From Oxalobacteraceae bacterium OTU3CAMAD1 (GTDB lineage: Bacteria; Pseudomonadota; Gammaproteobacteria; Burkholderiales; Burkholderiaceae_D), in assembly GCA_024123915.1 (NCBI GenBank), contig CP099650.1, forward strand, positions 4,154,001 to 4,218,000: 64,000 nt of DNA, in the 5' to 3' direction. The notes under the pieces were generated by a model that saw only the letters and a program-made list of their open reading frames with translations, was not told where the DNA came from and did no database searches. Below, piece by piece: positions 8,611-18,607 of this stretch (positions are counted from its first letter, which is position 1; each line of letters starts with the position of its first letter). The position numbers were made by a program, and so were the translations under genes.

Positions 8611-10590
8611 CTATACTTCGGCGCGGGGGCGCTGGCGGTGGAAGACCAGAGGGCTGTACGGGATGTTCGACGGCGGCGGCGATTTGAGGATGTTGGACTT
8701 CATGGCGCCCACCACGTGCATCTCGCAGGGTTTGCAGTCGAACCGCAGGGTGTAAGTGTGATCGCCGCTGACCAATGTCATCGGCTCGGCACGGACCTGG
8801 CCCTGCACGCCTTGCACGCCCTTGGCCTGCTTCGGACACAGGTTGAACGAGAAGCGCAGGCAGTGCTTGGTGATCATCAACGGCACTTCGCCCGGTTCCT
8901 CGTGCGACTCGTAGGCGGCGGCGACCAGTTTGACGCCGTGCTTGTGGTAGAAGGCGCGCGCCTTCTCGTTGTAGACGTTGGCCAGGTAGCTGAGCTGGGT
9001 GTCGGGGTAGACCGCCGGCGGTTCGGCGCTGGCCTTGCGCATCGGACGGTCCCAAGCGGCCAGGCGCGCCGCTTCATGCGCTTCGATGGCGTCGCGGCGC
9101 AGCGCGTTGATCGCGGCGGCCGGTACGAACCACGGTTTGAATAGGCTCAATTCCACGCTGGCGGCCGAGAACATCGTGCCGCCCAGCTTGCCCAGGCTGG
9201 CACGCAGCGAGGCTTCCGCCTGTTCGGTTTGCTGTGCGGGCTGGTAGGCGATGGCGGCGTCGGTCACGCTGACGATGCCATCTTCGTCGCGCAGGGACAG
9301 GCGCAGACCGTCTCCGTGCTCGCGCAAGGACAGATGCAGGTCGACTTTCCGATCGGAGGACTTCTTGCTCAGCGCGCCTTCCCAGTGATGGTCGCGGTTG
9401 CGCAGGATGGAGGCGCCGACCTTGAAACCGGTCAGCAGCCCGACCGTCTCGTTCGGGAACACGCGCCACTGCTCGCCGTCCGCACTGGCGCCGATTTTCT
9501 TCACCGTGTTGGCCTGGATGCCGAACGATTCGCGCTTGTACATGTAGTTCAGCCCGTCGCCGTTGGCCATCGGCCCGTTGGTGGTGATGTCGAAGTGGTC
9601 GGTGGCAATGCGCGTCACCGTGCCCAGTTCCACGCCGACGTATTTAGGGCTGTCGAAGGCGCCGATCTCTCCACCTTCGCGGCCGTGGGCGAAGTAATCG
9701 GTGTGGCCGCGGTGGAAGGTCTTGTCGACATCCGGCGTGAACAGGATGTCGGTGCGGCCGCTGGCGGCGCGCGTGAATTCCGTACGGCGCTCCAGGATTT
9801 CGTCCAGCAGAAGGCGGTAATGGGCCGTGATGTTTTTCACGTAGCCCATGTCCTTGTAGCGGCCCTCGATCTTGAACGAGCGGATGCCGGCGTCGACCAA
9901 CGCCTCCAGATTGCGGCTCTGGTCGTTGTCCTTCATCGACAGCAGGTGTTTTTCGTACGCGACGACGCGGCCTTTGGTGTCGCTCAGCGTGTACGGCAGG
10001 CGGCAGGCCTGCGAGCAGTCGCCGCGATTGGCGCTGCGGCCCGTGTCCGCGTGCGAAATGTAGCACTGGCCCGAATAGGCCACGCACAGCGCGCCGTGAA
10101 TGAAATATTCGAGCGGGGTGTCCACCTCGGCGTGGATCTTGCGGATTTGTTCGATCGTCAGCTCGCGCGCCAGCACCAGCTGCGAGAAGCCGACGTCGCC
10201 GAGGAACTTGGCCTTTTCCATCGTGCGGATGTCGCACTGGGTACTTGCGTGCAACTGGATCGGCGGCAGATCCATCTCCAGCAGTCCCATGTCCTGCACG
10301 ATCAGCGCGTCCACGCCGGCTTCGTACAGCTGCCAGATCTGCGCGCGGGCGGCGTCCAGCTCGGCGTCGTGCAGGATGGTGTTGAGCGTGACGAAGATGC
10401 GCGAACGGTAGCGGTGCGCGAACGCCACCAGTTTGGAGATTTCCTCGATCGAATTGCTGGCGTTGTGGCGCGCGCCGAAGGCGGGGCCGCCGATATAGAC
10501 GGCGTCGGCGCCGTGCAAAATGGCCTCCCGGCCGATCTCGGCGGTTTTGGCGGGCGACAGCAGTTCGAGCTGATGGGCTAGCAAAGTCAT
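8611..10590 (-). CDS. rlhA: 23S rRNA 5-hydroxycytidine C2501 synthase (U32 peptidase-like family)
   Basis: 659-residue homologue of E. coli RlhA (YdcP), a U32-family protein required for hydroxylation of C2501 in 23S rRNA. The match to the E. coli protein as I recall it is close along the whole length: LELLSPAKTAEIGREAILHG at the start, GARHNASNS, LNTILHD, LHASTQCDIRT, FIHGALCVAYSGQCYISHA, the NRGDCSQACRLPY cysteine cluster, the DUF3656 central region and the C-terminal KHCLRFSFNLCPKQAKG and FDCKPCEMHV. The longer frame opening at 10686 adds 32 unrelated residues, so I start at 10590 (MTLLAHQLELL). It appears monocistronic, divergent from the exoprotein gene. Confidence 0.93.
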   Translation of the reverse strand: MTLLAHQLELLSPAKTAEIGREAILHGADAVYIGGPAFGARHNASNSIEEISKLVAFAHRYRSRIFVTLNTILHDAELDAARAQIWQLYEAGVDALIVQDMGLLEMDLPPIQLHASTQCDIRTMEKAKFLGDVGFSQLVLARELTIEQIRKIHAEVDTPLEYFIHGALCVAYSGQCYISHADTGRSANRGDCSQACRLPYTLSDTKGRVVAYEKHLLSMKDNDQSRNLEALVDAGIRSFKIEGRYKDMGYVKNITAHYRLLLDEILERRTEFTRAASGRTDILFTPDVDKTFHRGHTDYFAHGREGGEIGAFDSPKYVGVELGTVTRIATDHFDITTNGPMANGDGLNYMYKRESFGIQANTVKKIGASADGEQWRVFPNETVGLLTGFKVGASILRNRDHHWEGALSKKSSDRKVDLHLSLREHGDGLRLSLRDEDGIVSVTDAAIAYQPAQQTEQAEASLRASLGKLGGTMFSAASVELSLFKPWFVPAAAINALRRDAIEAHEAARLAAWDRPMRKASAEPPAVYPDTQLSYLANVYNEKARAFYHKHGVKLVAAAYESHEEPGEVPLMITKHCLRFSFNLCPKQAKGVQGVQGQVRAEPMTLVSGDHTYTLRFDCKPCEMHVVGAMKSNILKSPPPSNIPYSPLVFHRQRPRAEV

Positions 10591-10809
10591 GGCGTAATCC
10601 GTTGCGATGAAAGCAGCAATTATAGCGAGATCAAGCCGGCGAAAACCGGCTTCGTGCTTGCAAGCGACACCCGCATCGGGGTTCATTTCCCATTCGTGAT
10701 GCGCCAGTGAAACAATTCAGGGGGGTAAACGTCAGTTTGGTGACAACGGGCAACATAAACCACGTTAAACTCCTTATAACAGACCAAACAGTCCACTGAT
10801 AGGGGAAAA

Positions 10810-13800
10810 ATGATGCGCCGCATCTCTACCGGCCCGACGACCTCCGCGCTACGACGCCGAGTCCTGCCCCTGCTGCTGGCCGCCGGTTTCGGCGCGCCCC
10901 AGGCTGCGCCCGTTTCACCGCAAGTGGTGGCCGGCCAGGCGACATTTAGCCAGCAGGGAAATGTTTTCTCTATCACTAATACGCCCAACACCATCATCAA
11001 CTGGCAGAGTTTTTCGGTCGGCGCCGGCGAGGTGACCCGCTTCGTCCAGCAAAGCAGCTCGAGCGCGGTGCTGAACCGCATCCTCGGACAGGATCCCAGC
11101 CGGATTTTTGGCGCCCTGCAGTCGAACGGGCGCGTCTTCCTGATCAATCCCAACGGCGTGATGTTCGGCCGCGATTCGCGGGTCGATGTCGCCGGCCTGG
11201 TCGCGTCCAGCCTGAACCTGTCGAACAGCGACTTTCTGGCCGGCAGGACCAACTTCACCGCCGTCGCTGGCGCGGGCGCGGTCAGCAACGCCGGCAGCAT
11301 CGCCACGCCGTCCGGCGGCCAGGTTTACCTGGTGGCGCCGAACGTGGACAACAGCGGCATCATCACCTCGCCGCAGGGGGAGGTGATGTTGGCGGCCGGG
11401 CACGCCGTCCAACTGGTCGAGGCGGGCAATCCGTCGGTGCACGTGGTCGTCAGCGCGCCGGACAACGCGGCCCTGAACCTCGGCCAGGTGATCGCGCAGG
11501 GCGGGCGCATCGGCATCTACGGCGCCCTGGTCGCCCAGCGCGGGCGCCTGAACGCGGACAGCGCGGTGGTCGGCGAGAACGGCAAGATCGTCCTCCGGGC
11601 CAGCCGCGACACCTTGCTGGAGGCGGGCAGCGTGACCAGCGCCACCGGCGCCGGGCAGGGCGGGGAGGTGGCAGTGCTGGGGCGGCGCGTGGCCTTGACC
11701 GGCGATGCGCGCATCGACGCCAGCGGACAAACGGGCGGCGGCACCGTGCTGGTCGGCGGCGATTACCAGGGCGGGAACGCGGCGGTGCAGAACGCCGAAA
11801 CGACCGTGGTCGGCGCCGGCGCCAACATCCGCGCCGACGCGGTCGCTCGCGGCGACGGCGGCAAGATCGTGGTCTGGGCCGACGGCGCGACCTCGATGGC
11901 GGGACGGCTGTCGGCGCGCGGCGGCGCGAACGGCGGCGACGGCGGCCTGGCCGAATCGTCCGGCATGCAATTTCTCGATTTTCGCGGCACGGCCGACCTG
12001 CGCGCGCCGCGCGGAAGAATGGGGACGTTGCTGCTCGACCCGAACGATATTGCCATCGCGGCGGGCGGCGACACCTATATCGGCCAGAACGGCGGCGATC
12101 CCTTCGTGTTCGAGGGGATCAATTCGCCGGCGATGCTTACGCCGCTGACCATCACCAACCAGCTCGGCCTGTCGGACGTGCGGGTGTTGACCAACACCGG
12201 TTCGATAACGGTGCTGAGCCCGGTCACCTGGTCCAACGCCAGCGGGCTCACCCTGTCCGCCGCCACCGGCATCACGCTCAACGCCCAAGTGACCAACACC
12301 GGCGGCGGTAAACTGGCGCTGCACACCGTCGGTGGCGACATCACCCAGAGCGCGGCGATTTCCGTGCCGACCCTGGCGGCGATCGCCGATGGCGGCGGCG
12401 TGGTGCTGACCCATAGCGGCAACAGCGTGGGCACCCTGGCTGGAGCGGGCGCGACGGGCTTCTCCTACCGCGACAGCAATGCGCTGACGATAGGGACCGT
12501 GTCGGCCGGCGCGATCGCCACGCAAAGCGGCATCACGTCCAGCGGCGGCGATATCGGTATCGTATCGGGCGTCGGCAACCTCAGCGGCGGCCTGGCCATC
12601 GATGCGCCCGTGTCGGCTCTATCCGGTGTCGTGAATTTGCGCGACTACAAGGGCAATATCACCCAAAGCGCTTCGTTGAACGCGGCCGCCGCGCTGATCA
12701 TCGCGGACGAGGGCGCCGTCACGCTCAACAACACATCCAACTCCCTGACCGAGCTGGCCGGTTACAGCAACGCGGCGGCGGGCTTTAGTTTCGTCAATGA
12801 CAGTGGATTCACGGTCGGCACGGTGGCCGGTTCGAACGGCGTGCTCAGCTTTGGCGCCGCGCCCCTGACCCTGACGGCGTTGACAGGCGACCTGAGCGTG
12901 TCGAACACGACCTACGGCGTGAGCGCCGGCAGCGCCGGAAACTCGGCATTGTCGTTGACCGCGAACGGCGGACAGGTGCTGGGCGGCGGCATCGTCAAGG
13001 GCGCCACGGTCGCGGTCAGCAGCGCCACCGGCATCAACCTGAACGGCACGCAAAACGAGATCGGTGCGCTGACCGCCAGCGTCGCCGGCAGCGGTGATGT
13101 CGCCTTGGTCAACAACCGGCACTTGTCGATCGCCTCGATCAGCACCGGCGCCGCCAACGCAGCGGTCAATATCTCGACCACCGCAGGCTCCGCATTCGGC
13201 ATCGAGGTGGCCGGTGCGATCGGCACCGGCGCGACCGGCTCGGTCTCCCTCAACGCCGGCGGCAGCGGGGCGATCACCCGCGTCGGCGCCGCCAGCGTCA
13301 TCAGCACCAACAACCTGACCCTGCAAAGCGCTAGCGGCGGCGCCGTCGGCACCTCCGCGCTGCCGGTGCTCGCCAGCGCGGTTGGCGGCGGCACCACCAA
13401 TTTCCATACCGGCACCGTCGGCGACGGCCCGCAAGGCTTACACTTGAGCCAGGCGGGCAACTTGCGCCTGAACGCCGGCTCGCACTACGGCAACAACACG
13501 GCCGTCGACATCGGCGCGACCGGCAATCTGACCGTCGCCGGCAATCTGAGCGCCGGCACGGCGGACTTGACCCTGGAAAGCGCGGGCACGATCCAGATGT
13601 CGGGCAGTTACCTGATCCAGGCCGGCGCGCTCGACCTGAAGGCCGCCACCGGCATCTACGGCAGCAACAGTGCCGCGCCGCTGGCCATCATGAGCGATAG
13701 TGTCCAGGCACGAAATACCACCTCGGGAGCGGTGCGGCTGTCCAATAGCGGCACCAATCTGTCGGTGGGCGGCGCCGGCAGCTACGGTATCGATCAGCAG

Positions 13801-16800
13801 GGCAGCGGCAACGTGTACCTGGACAACGCCAGCGGCTACACGACCAGTATCGACAAATCCGTCACCAGCGCCGGCGGCAGCATTGCGATCAATGGCGCCG
13901 GCGGCATCGCGCTCGCGCCTTCGCAGACCATCGCCAGCAACGGCGGCGGCATCCAGCTGTTCGCGTTGGGCGCCAACGCACAATTGGGCATCGGGTCCGG
14001 GTCCAGCGTCGTCAGCAATGGCGGTTTGATCAGCCTGAAGGCGGACGCCATGTCCCTCGCCGGCGCCGTGCAGGCCGGCAGCGGCGGCGTCGCCATCGCG
14101 CCGGGCAGCGGCGACACACAGATCTACGCCGGCGCCGGCGCGGCCGATGTCGGCGGCCTCGCGGGCGTCCGGGTGCTGGGGCTCACCGAGACCGAACTGC
14201 GCACCATCGATACCAGCGGCTACCTCTACCTCGGCAATGGTTCGCAGAACGCAGACGTGATCGTCTCTGGCGCGCTGGACTTGTACGACGGCGGCGCGCG
14301 CAGCGGCATGCTGTCGCTCAACGGCGGCAATGGCAACGTGATCATCAACAACGTGCTGACGACGGGACAAGCGACTATCTCCAACGCCAGCGCGTCGAAG
14401 GCCATCACCATCGGCAATGGCGGACGGTTGCGGTCCCACGGAACGACCGTGCTGAACACGCTGGGCGGCCTGGTCTTGAACGGCGACGGCGCCATCGCAA
14501 CCAATGGCGCCGCGTTGTATGTCGAGGGCACGACCGGTGTCGCGTTGAACGGCACCTCAAGCATTTCGACGGCGGGCGGCGGGCTGACGCTGGCCGCCGG
14601 ATCGACCGATGGCATGTTCGCCACCCAGGCCGGCACGGCGATTTCCACCGGCGGGGCTGCGGCGACGATCTCGGCCGACAACATGAACCTGGCGGGCAGC
14701 ATCACCAGCGCCAGCGGCGTCACCTTGGCGCCGCACAGCGCGGGCGTGGCGATCAAAGTCGGCGCGTTGGCGGCCGACAGCAGCGGCGTGCTGCGCCTTT
14801 CCAGCGCGGAACTGAACGGCGTGCACGCGCCGGTCCTGCGCATCGGCTCGTCCACGGCGGGCGCGATCGCGATCGAATCGGCGTTGGGCAACAGCGGCGG
14901 CGGGGCGTTCGAACATGTCGACTCGACGCTGAAGCTGGCGTCCGGCGGGGCCATCACCCAAAGCGCCGGCGCCACCATAGGCGGGGTCGACATGCTCGCG
15001 CTTGCGGGCGCCAGCGTCACGCTCGACCAGGCCAACGACACCGGCCGCATCGCAGGCAGCACCAGCGGGGCGTTCTCCTATCGCTCGGCCAACCAGATCT
15101 CGGTCGAAACGGTCGACGGCAGCGGCGGCATCGCCGCCGGCGCCGGCCAGACCATCCGGCTCAAGTCCGATGGCGCCGGCATCAGCCAGGGCAGCGGCGC
15201 GCCGCTGATAGCGTCCGGCGGCACGCTGGTGCTGGAGGCGGCGGGAGCGGCCGAGCTGGAATCGAGCAGCAACAATTTCGCCATACTGGGTGGCGCGTTG
15301 AACCAGGGCGGCGCGGGCGCCAAGGGCGCGTCGCAGATCCACACCGGCAGCAACCTGTCCATCGCCAGCGTCACGGCGATGGATGGCGTCACCACCCTTA
15401 ACGGCCTGTCGACCAACAACCAGGACCTCGAGCTGTCGACCGGCCTGTCCACCTATCAACTCACCGTCAACCAGGCCATCGACGCCGGCACCGCCGGCGT
15501 GACCCTGGAGACGGACAATCTGGCGCTTAACGACACGGTCACGGCCAACACCGTGATGCTGCGGCCGCGCACCAGCGGCCGGCCGATCACGGTGGGCTCT
15601 GCCACGTGCCAGGTGGGCGGCGCCGGCGGTTGCCTGGCGATCACCCGGCTCGACCGCGTGGTCGCGGCCAATATCGGCATCGGCCAGCGCTACGCCGACA
15701 GCGGGGCGCCGGGAGACCTCTACGTGGCCGGCATCACCAGCGCCGGCACTGCCGCCGCGACCGACATCAACCCGGCCACCACGCTGATCGCCCTTGGCAG
15801 CGGCGGCACCATCACCCAGGGTGGGCCGATCGTGGTCGACACGCTGGGCCTTTCCGCCGGCGGCAACGTGACGCTGGGCCACGCGGGCAACCTGGTGTCG
15901 ACGCTGGTGGCCGAGACCAACGGCAAGGAGCTCTCGTACAACAATAGCGCGGGCTTCACGGTGGGCGTGCTGCACGCCAATACACTGATCGAGGCGGGCG
16001 GCAGCGCCTTGAGCGGCATCCGCACACTGGGCGGCGATGTAGCGTTGACGGTGGACGGCGGCCCTACCGGCGAGCTGACGATCTCCCGGTCGATCAACGC
16101 CGGCGTCGGCTCCGTGATGCTGGCCTCGTCGGGCGCCGTGTATGGCGACACCGGCGCCAGCGACATCACGGCCGGCACGCTGAGCATTACGGCGGATGGC
16201 ACCTCGACGCGGAGCGGCGGCATCGGCGCCATCGACGGCAACGGCGGCTTGCATACCACCGTGCCGCGCATCGCCGCGCTGTGGGCGCCAACGGGCGGCA
16301 TCCGGATCGGCAGCCTGACGGGCCTGGTCGTGGGTCCGTCCACGGCCCTGGCGGACGACTTTGTGCGCACGGGCGGCACGCTGGCGCTGAGCACCGCCAG
16401 CGGCCACGCGCTGACCATCAACGGCAACATTGCCGCCGTCGGCGATATCGAGCTCACGGCTGGTTCGGCCGGTTCGGGCAACGCCCTGGACCAGATTCAT
16501 TTTGAGCGGAATGTCGCCTCCAGCGGCGGCAATATCACCATCAACGCCAACAGCGTGACCGGCGCCCATGTGCCGACCGGCGGCAACGTCATCTCGCGCC
16601 TGTTCGTCGCGCCGGTGCCGGGTTCGACACCGACCCTGGCCGAGTGCGTCGCCAATCCGGCGTTGACCGGCTGCGCTGGCGTCCTGCCCAACCTGGCCGC
16701 CTGCACGGCGAATCCGGCCCTCGCCGGCTGCGGCGCGGTCTTGCCGGGCCTGGGCGCGTGCGTCGCCGCGCCGGCCACCGCCGGTTGCGAGGCCGTGTTG

Positions 16801-17595
16801 CCGACCCTGGCCATGTGTACCGTCACGCCCACCTTGGCCGGTTGCTCGGCGGTGCTGCCGACGGTCGCGGCCTGCGCGGCGAGCCCGGGCTTGCCGGGGT
16901 GCTCGGTCGTGCTGCCGACCGTGGCCGTCTGTACCGCCACGCCGACCCTGCCGGGTTGCGGAGCGGTGCTGCCGACGGTGGCCGCATGCACGCTCACGCC
17001 GGGCTTGCCCGGTTGTTCGGCCGTGCTGCCCGGCCTGGCCGCCTGCGTCGCCACGCCATCACTGGCGGGCTGCGCCGCCGTACTGCCGACGCTGAGCGCC
17101 TGCCTGACGACGCCGAGCACGGCCGGTTGCTCGGCGATACTGCCCACCCTGGCCGCCTGCATCGCCACGCCAGGCGCGCCCGGTTGTGCGGCCGTGTTGC
17201 CATCGCTGGGGATCTGTGTGGCCACGCCGAACACGGCGGGCTGCGGCGCCGTCCTGCCGACCTTGGCGCAATGCACCAGCACGCCGACCCTGGCCGGATG
17301 CGGCATCGTGCTGCCACCGGTGAATATCTGCTTGGTCAACCCGAGCGCTGCCGGCTGCCAGGTCGTGGTGCCGCCATCCGGGTTGCCGTCGAGCGGGCCG
17401 GTGGCCCAAGCGATCAATACGACGGTCAACATCATCAACGCGGTGACGACGATCGGCGGCAGCGGCGGTTCGGCCGCGTTTTCCAGCGCGCCGGACGATG
17501 GCGACATCAAGGAGAAGGGCGGCGTGAAAGAGGGGCTCGCCGTACAACAAACCGCGACTAAGAGCGAGTTGCCGAAGAAGACCTACTGCAACTGA
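10810..17595 (+). CDS. Two-partner-secretion exoprotein (filamentous haemagglutinin-type) with C-terminal Cys repeats
   Basis: 2261-residue surface or secreted adhesin-like protein. An AGGGG ribosome-binding site precedes ATGATG. The signal peptide ends near APQAAPVSP. The TPS domain spans about residues 35-290 with hallmark segments (TIINWQSFSVGAGE, NRILGQDPSRIFGALQSNGR, INPNGVMFGRDS). It normally directs export through a TpsB outer-membrane pore. The middle, about 300-1930, is low-complexity Gly/Ala/Ser/Thr beta-helix repeats (GAITQSA-, NSVGTLA-like). Residues 1942-2188 are thirteen 19-residue repeats, each with a C-x8-C pair. The tail is a Gly/Ser linker and a charged end closing with KKTYCN, a short cysteine-containing terminus that may matter for anchoring. 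No tpsB gene is adjacent. Binding target unknown. Confidence 0.88.
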   Translation: MMRRISTGPTTSALRRRVLPLLLAAGFGAPQAAPVSPQVVAGQATFSQQGNVFSITNTPNTIINWQSFSVGAGEVTRFVQQSSSSAVLNRILGQDPSRIFGALQSNGRVFLINPNGVMFGRDSRVDVAGLVASSLNLSNSDFLAGRTNFTAVAGAGAVSNAGSIATPSGGQVYLVAPNVDNSGIITSPQGEVMLAAGHAVQLVEAGNPSVHVVVSAPDNAALNLGQVIAQGGRIGIYGALVAQRGRLNADSAVVGENGKIVLRASRDTLLEAGSVTSATGAGQGGEVAVLGRRVALTGDARIDASGQTGGGTVLVGGDYQGGNAAVQNAETTVVGAGANIRADAVARGDGGKIVVWADGATSMAGRLSARGGANGGDGGLAESSGMQFLDFRGTADLRAPRGRMGTLLLDPNDIAIAAGGDTYIGQNGGDPFVFEGINSPAMLTPLTITNQLGLSDVRVLTNTGSITVLSPVTWSNASGLTLSAATGITLNAQVTNTGGGKLALHTVGGDITQSAAISVPTLAAIADGGGVVLTHSGNSVGTLAGAGATGFSYRDSNALTIGTVSAGAIATQSGITSSGGDIGIVSGVGNLSGGLAIDAPVSALSGVVNLRDYKGNITQSASLNAAAALIIADEGAVTLNNTSNSLTELAGYSNAAAGFSFVNDSGFTVGTVAGSNGVLSFGAAPLTLTALTGDLSVSNTTYGVSAGSAGNSALSLTANGGQVLGGGIVKGATVAVSSATGINLNGTQNEIGALTASVAGSGDVALVNNRHLSIASISTGAANAAVNISTTAGSAFGIEVAGAIGTGATGSVSLNAGGSGAITRVGAASVISTNNLTLQSASGGAVGTSALPVLASAVGGGTTNFHTGTVGDGPQGLHLSQAGNLRLNAGSHYGNNTAVDIGATGNLTVAGNLSAGTADLTLESAGTIQMSGSYLIQAGALDLKAATGIYGSNSAAPLAIMSDSVQARNTTSGAVRLSNSGTNLSVGGAGSYGIDQQGSGNVYLDNASGYTTSIDKSVTSAGGSIAINGAGGIALAPSQTIASNGGGIQLFALGANAQLGIGSGSSVVSNGGLISLKADAMSLAGAVQAGSGGVAIAPGSGDTQIYAGAGAADVGGLAGVRVLGLTETELRTIDTSGYLYLGNGSQNADVIVSGALDLYDGGARSGMLSLNGGNGNVIINNVLTTGQATISNASASKAITIGNGGRLRSHGTTVLNTLGGLVLNGDGAIATNGAALYVEGTTGVALNGTSSISTAGGGLTLAAGSTDGMFATQAGTAISTGGAAATISADNMNLAGSITSASGVTLAPHSAGVAIKVGALAADSSGVLRLSSAELNGVHAPVLRIGSSTAGAIAIESALGNSGGGAFEHVDSTLKLASGGAITQSAGATIGGVDMLALAGASVTLDQANDTGRIAGSTSGAFSYRSANQISVETVDGSGGIAAGAGQTIRLKSDGAGISQGSGAPLIASGGTLVLEAAGAAELESSSNNFAILGGALNQGGAGAKGASQIHTGSNLSIASVTAMDGVTTLNGLSTNNQDLELSTGLSTYQLTVNQAIDAGTAGVTLETDNLALNDTVTANTVMLRPRTSGRPITVGSATCQVGGAGGCLAITRLDRVVAANIGIGQRYADSGAPGDLYVAGITSAGTAAATDINPATTLIALGSGGTITQGGPIVVDTLGLSAGGNVTLGHAGNLVSTLVAETNGKELSYNNSAGFTVGVLHANTLIEAGGSALSGIRTLGGDVALTVDGGPTGELTISRSINAGVGSVMLASSGAVYGDTGASDITAGTLSITADGTSTRSGGIGAIDGNGGLHTTVPRIAALWAPTGGIRIGSLTGLVVGPSTALADDFVRTGGTLALSTASGHALTINGNIAAVGDIELTAGSAGSGNALDQIHFERNVASSGGNITINANSVTGAHVPTGGNVISRLFVAPVPGSTPTLAECVANPALTGCAGVLPNLAACTANPALAGCGAVLPGLGACVAAPATAGCEAVLPTLAMCTVTPTLAGCSAVLPTVAACAASPGLPGCSVVLPTVAVCTATPTLPGCGAVLPTVAACTLTPGLPGCSAVLPGLAACVATPSLAGCAAVLPTLSACLTTPSTAGCSAILPTLAACIATPGAPGCAAVLPSLGICVATPNTAGCGAVLPTLAQCTSTPTLAGCGIVLPPVNICLVNPSAAGCQVVVPPSGLPSSGPVAQAINTTVNIINAVTTIGGSGGSAAFSSAPDDGDIKEKGGVKEGLAVQQTATKSELPKKTYCN
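16633..17373 (+). repeat. Thirteen tandem 57-bp units coding for C-x8-C repeats
   Basis: In-frame tandem array inside the exoprotein gene. Each unit encodes about [TNGS]LAxCxATPxLAGCxAVLP (19 residues), with both cysteines kept in all thirteen copies. The count and phase were checked: 13 x 57 bp runs exactly from 16633 to 17373. Nucleotide identity between units is imperfect, so this is an old, diverged repeat. Confidence 0.9.
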
Positions 17596-17623
17596 GTGAC
17601 GGACAACATGGGCGCGCGATGGG

Positions 17624-18490
17624 CTAGTCGAAGTAATCGCACAGAAATTCAACGAAGGCGCCCACTTTGGGACTCACCAGCCGACGCGATGCGTGCAACA
17701 CCCAGCATTCGATGACAGGTCCTTGCGCCGTTCCCCACGCGACCAGACGGCCGGCGGCCAGTTCGTCGGCGACTGCCGAGCGAGGCAGCAGGGCGGCACC
17801 GGCGCCGGCAAGCACGGCGTCGCGCGCCATCAAGGGCGTCGACAGGCACATGACCGGTTGCGGGAGATAGCTGCGCACGCCGCCCGAAGCATCGATGACG
17901 GTCCAAAGTGGAACCTCGGCGCGGCCGGCGCGAACCACCGCCCGCAACTTTTGCGGTTGCTCGTCGTGGGGCGGCTGCGGCAGGTGCGGCGGCGCCACAA
18001 GTACCAGGCGATCGCTCAAAAATTTGCGGCCGACCAGCGCGTCGTCCTGGCGGGGATTGAAGCGCACCACGACATCGTAGCCGTCGCTCACCAGATCGAC
18101 GATGCGATCCTCGGCGATGATGTCGAGCCGTATTTCCGGATAGACGGCGCAAAAGGCAGCGCTCAACCGCCCCACGGAGACGTCGGCGAACAACAGCGGC
18201 ACGCTCACCCGCAAGACGCCGCGCGGCCGGCCTATGCCGGCTTTGAGTTCCGCCGCCGCTTGCGTGATCTCGTCGAAGGGGGCCACTGTACGCGCGTGCA
18301 GGATCGCGCCCTCCGGCGTCAGGCGCAGCTCGCGGCCGCCACGCTCGACGAGACGGACTTCCATGAGCTCTTCCAGCGCGCTGACATGACGCGACAGGGT
18401 TGCCTTGGGCCGCCCGCTCGCGCGGCTTGCCCGCCCAAAGCCGCCGTGGGTGGCGACTAGATTGAAATCTGCCAGCGCGCTGAGATCCAT
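17624..18490 (-). CDS. LysR-family transcriptional regulator
   Basis: 288-residue regulator. The N-terminal winged helix-turn-helix (LADFNLVATHGGFGRASRA, PKATLSRHVSALEELMEVRL) is followed by an effector-binding domain (GVLRVSVPLLFADVSVGRL). The start at 18490 (MDLSALADF) is typical of the family. The frame continues open upstream to 19456 only because it lies antisense to the neighbouring gene. It is divergent from the oxidoreductase gene at 18608 and probably controls it through the inverted repeat at 18515-18529. The closest group is the AaeR/CrgA-like LysR proteins with short DNA-binding leaders. The effector is unknown. Confidence 0.88.
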   Translation of the reverse strand: MDLSALADFNLVATHGGFGRASRASGRPKATLSRHVSALEELMEVRLVERGGRELRLTPEGAILHARTVAPFDEITQAAAELKAGIGRPRGVLRVSVPLLFADVSVGRLSAAFCAVYPEIRLDIIAEDRIVDLVSDGYDVVVRFNPRQDDALVGRKFLSDRLVLVAPPHLPQPPHDEQPQKLRAVVRAGRAEVPLWTVIDASGGVRSYLPQPVMCLSTPLMARDAVLAGAGAALLPRSAVADELAAGRLVAWGTAQGPVIECWVLHASRRLVSPKVGAFVEFLCDYFD

Positions 18491-18514
18491 TTGCGATTTA
18501 CTCGTTCCATTTTT

Positions 18515-18529
18515 GAGACAATATGTCTC
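18515..18529. promoter_or_regulatory. Inverted-repeat operator between LysR and oxidoreductase genes
   Basis: GAGACA-ATA-TGTCTC is a perfect 6-bp inverted repeat 25 bp before the LysR start and 79 bp before the oxidoreductase start. Position and spacing fit a LysR recognition site serving both divergent genes. Binding itself is inferred. Confidence 0.6.
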
Positions 18530-18607
18530 GGTTTTGACGACTATACACCATTTATGGATCACCGGAAAATGGCGCCTCACCCGATCATTCCGGTAAGGAG
18601 TTATCCA

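Noticed and set aside
14557..16569. 670-codon minus-strand frame (also 10915-12525)
   Set aside because: Antisense to the exoprotein. It is Arg/Ala/Gly-rich low-complexity, a mirror of the Gly/Ala/Ser repeats.
16633..17373. Regular 57-bp spacing suggesting a CRISPR array
   Set aside because: The units are contiguous, in frame and diverged, with no spacers between conserved repeats. They code for the C-x8-C repeats.
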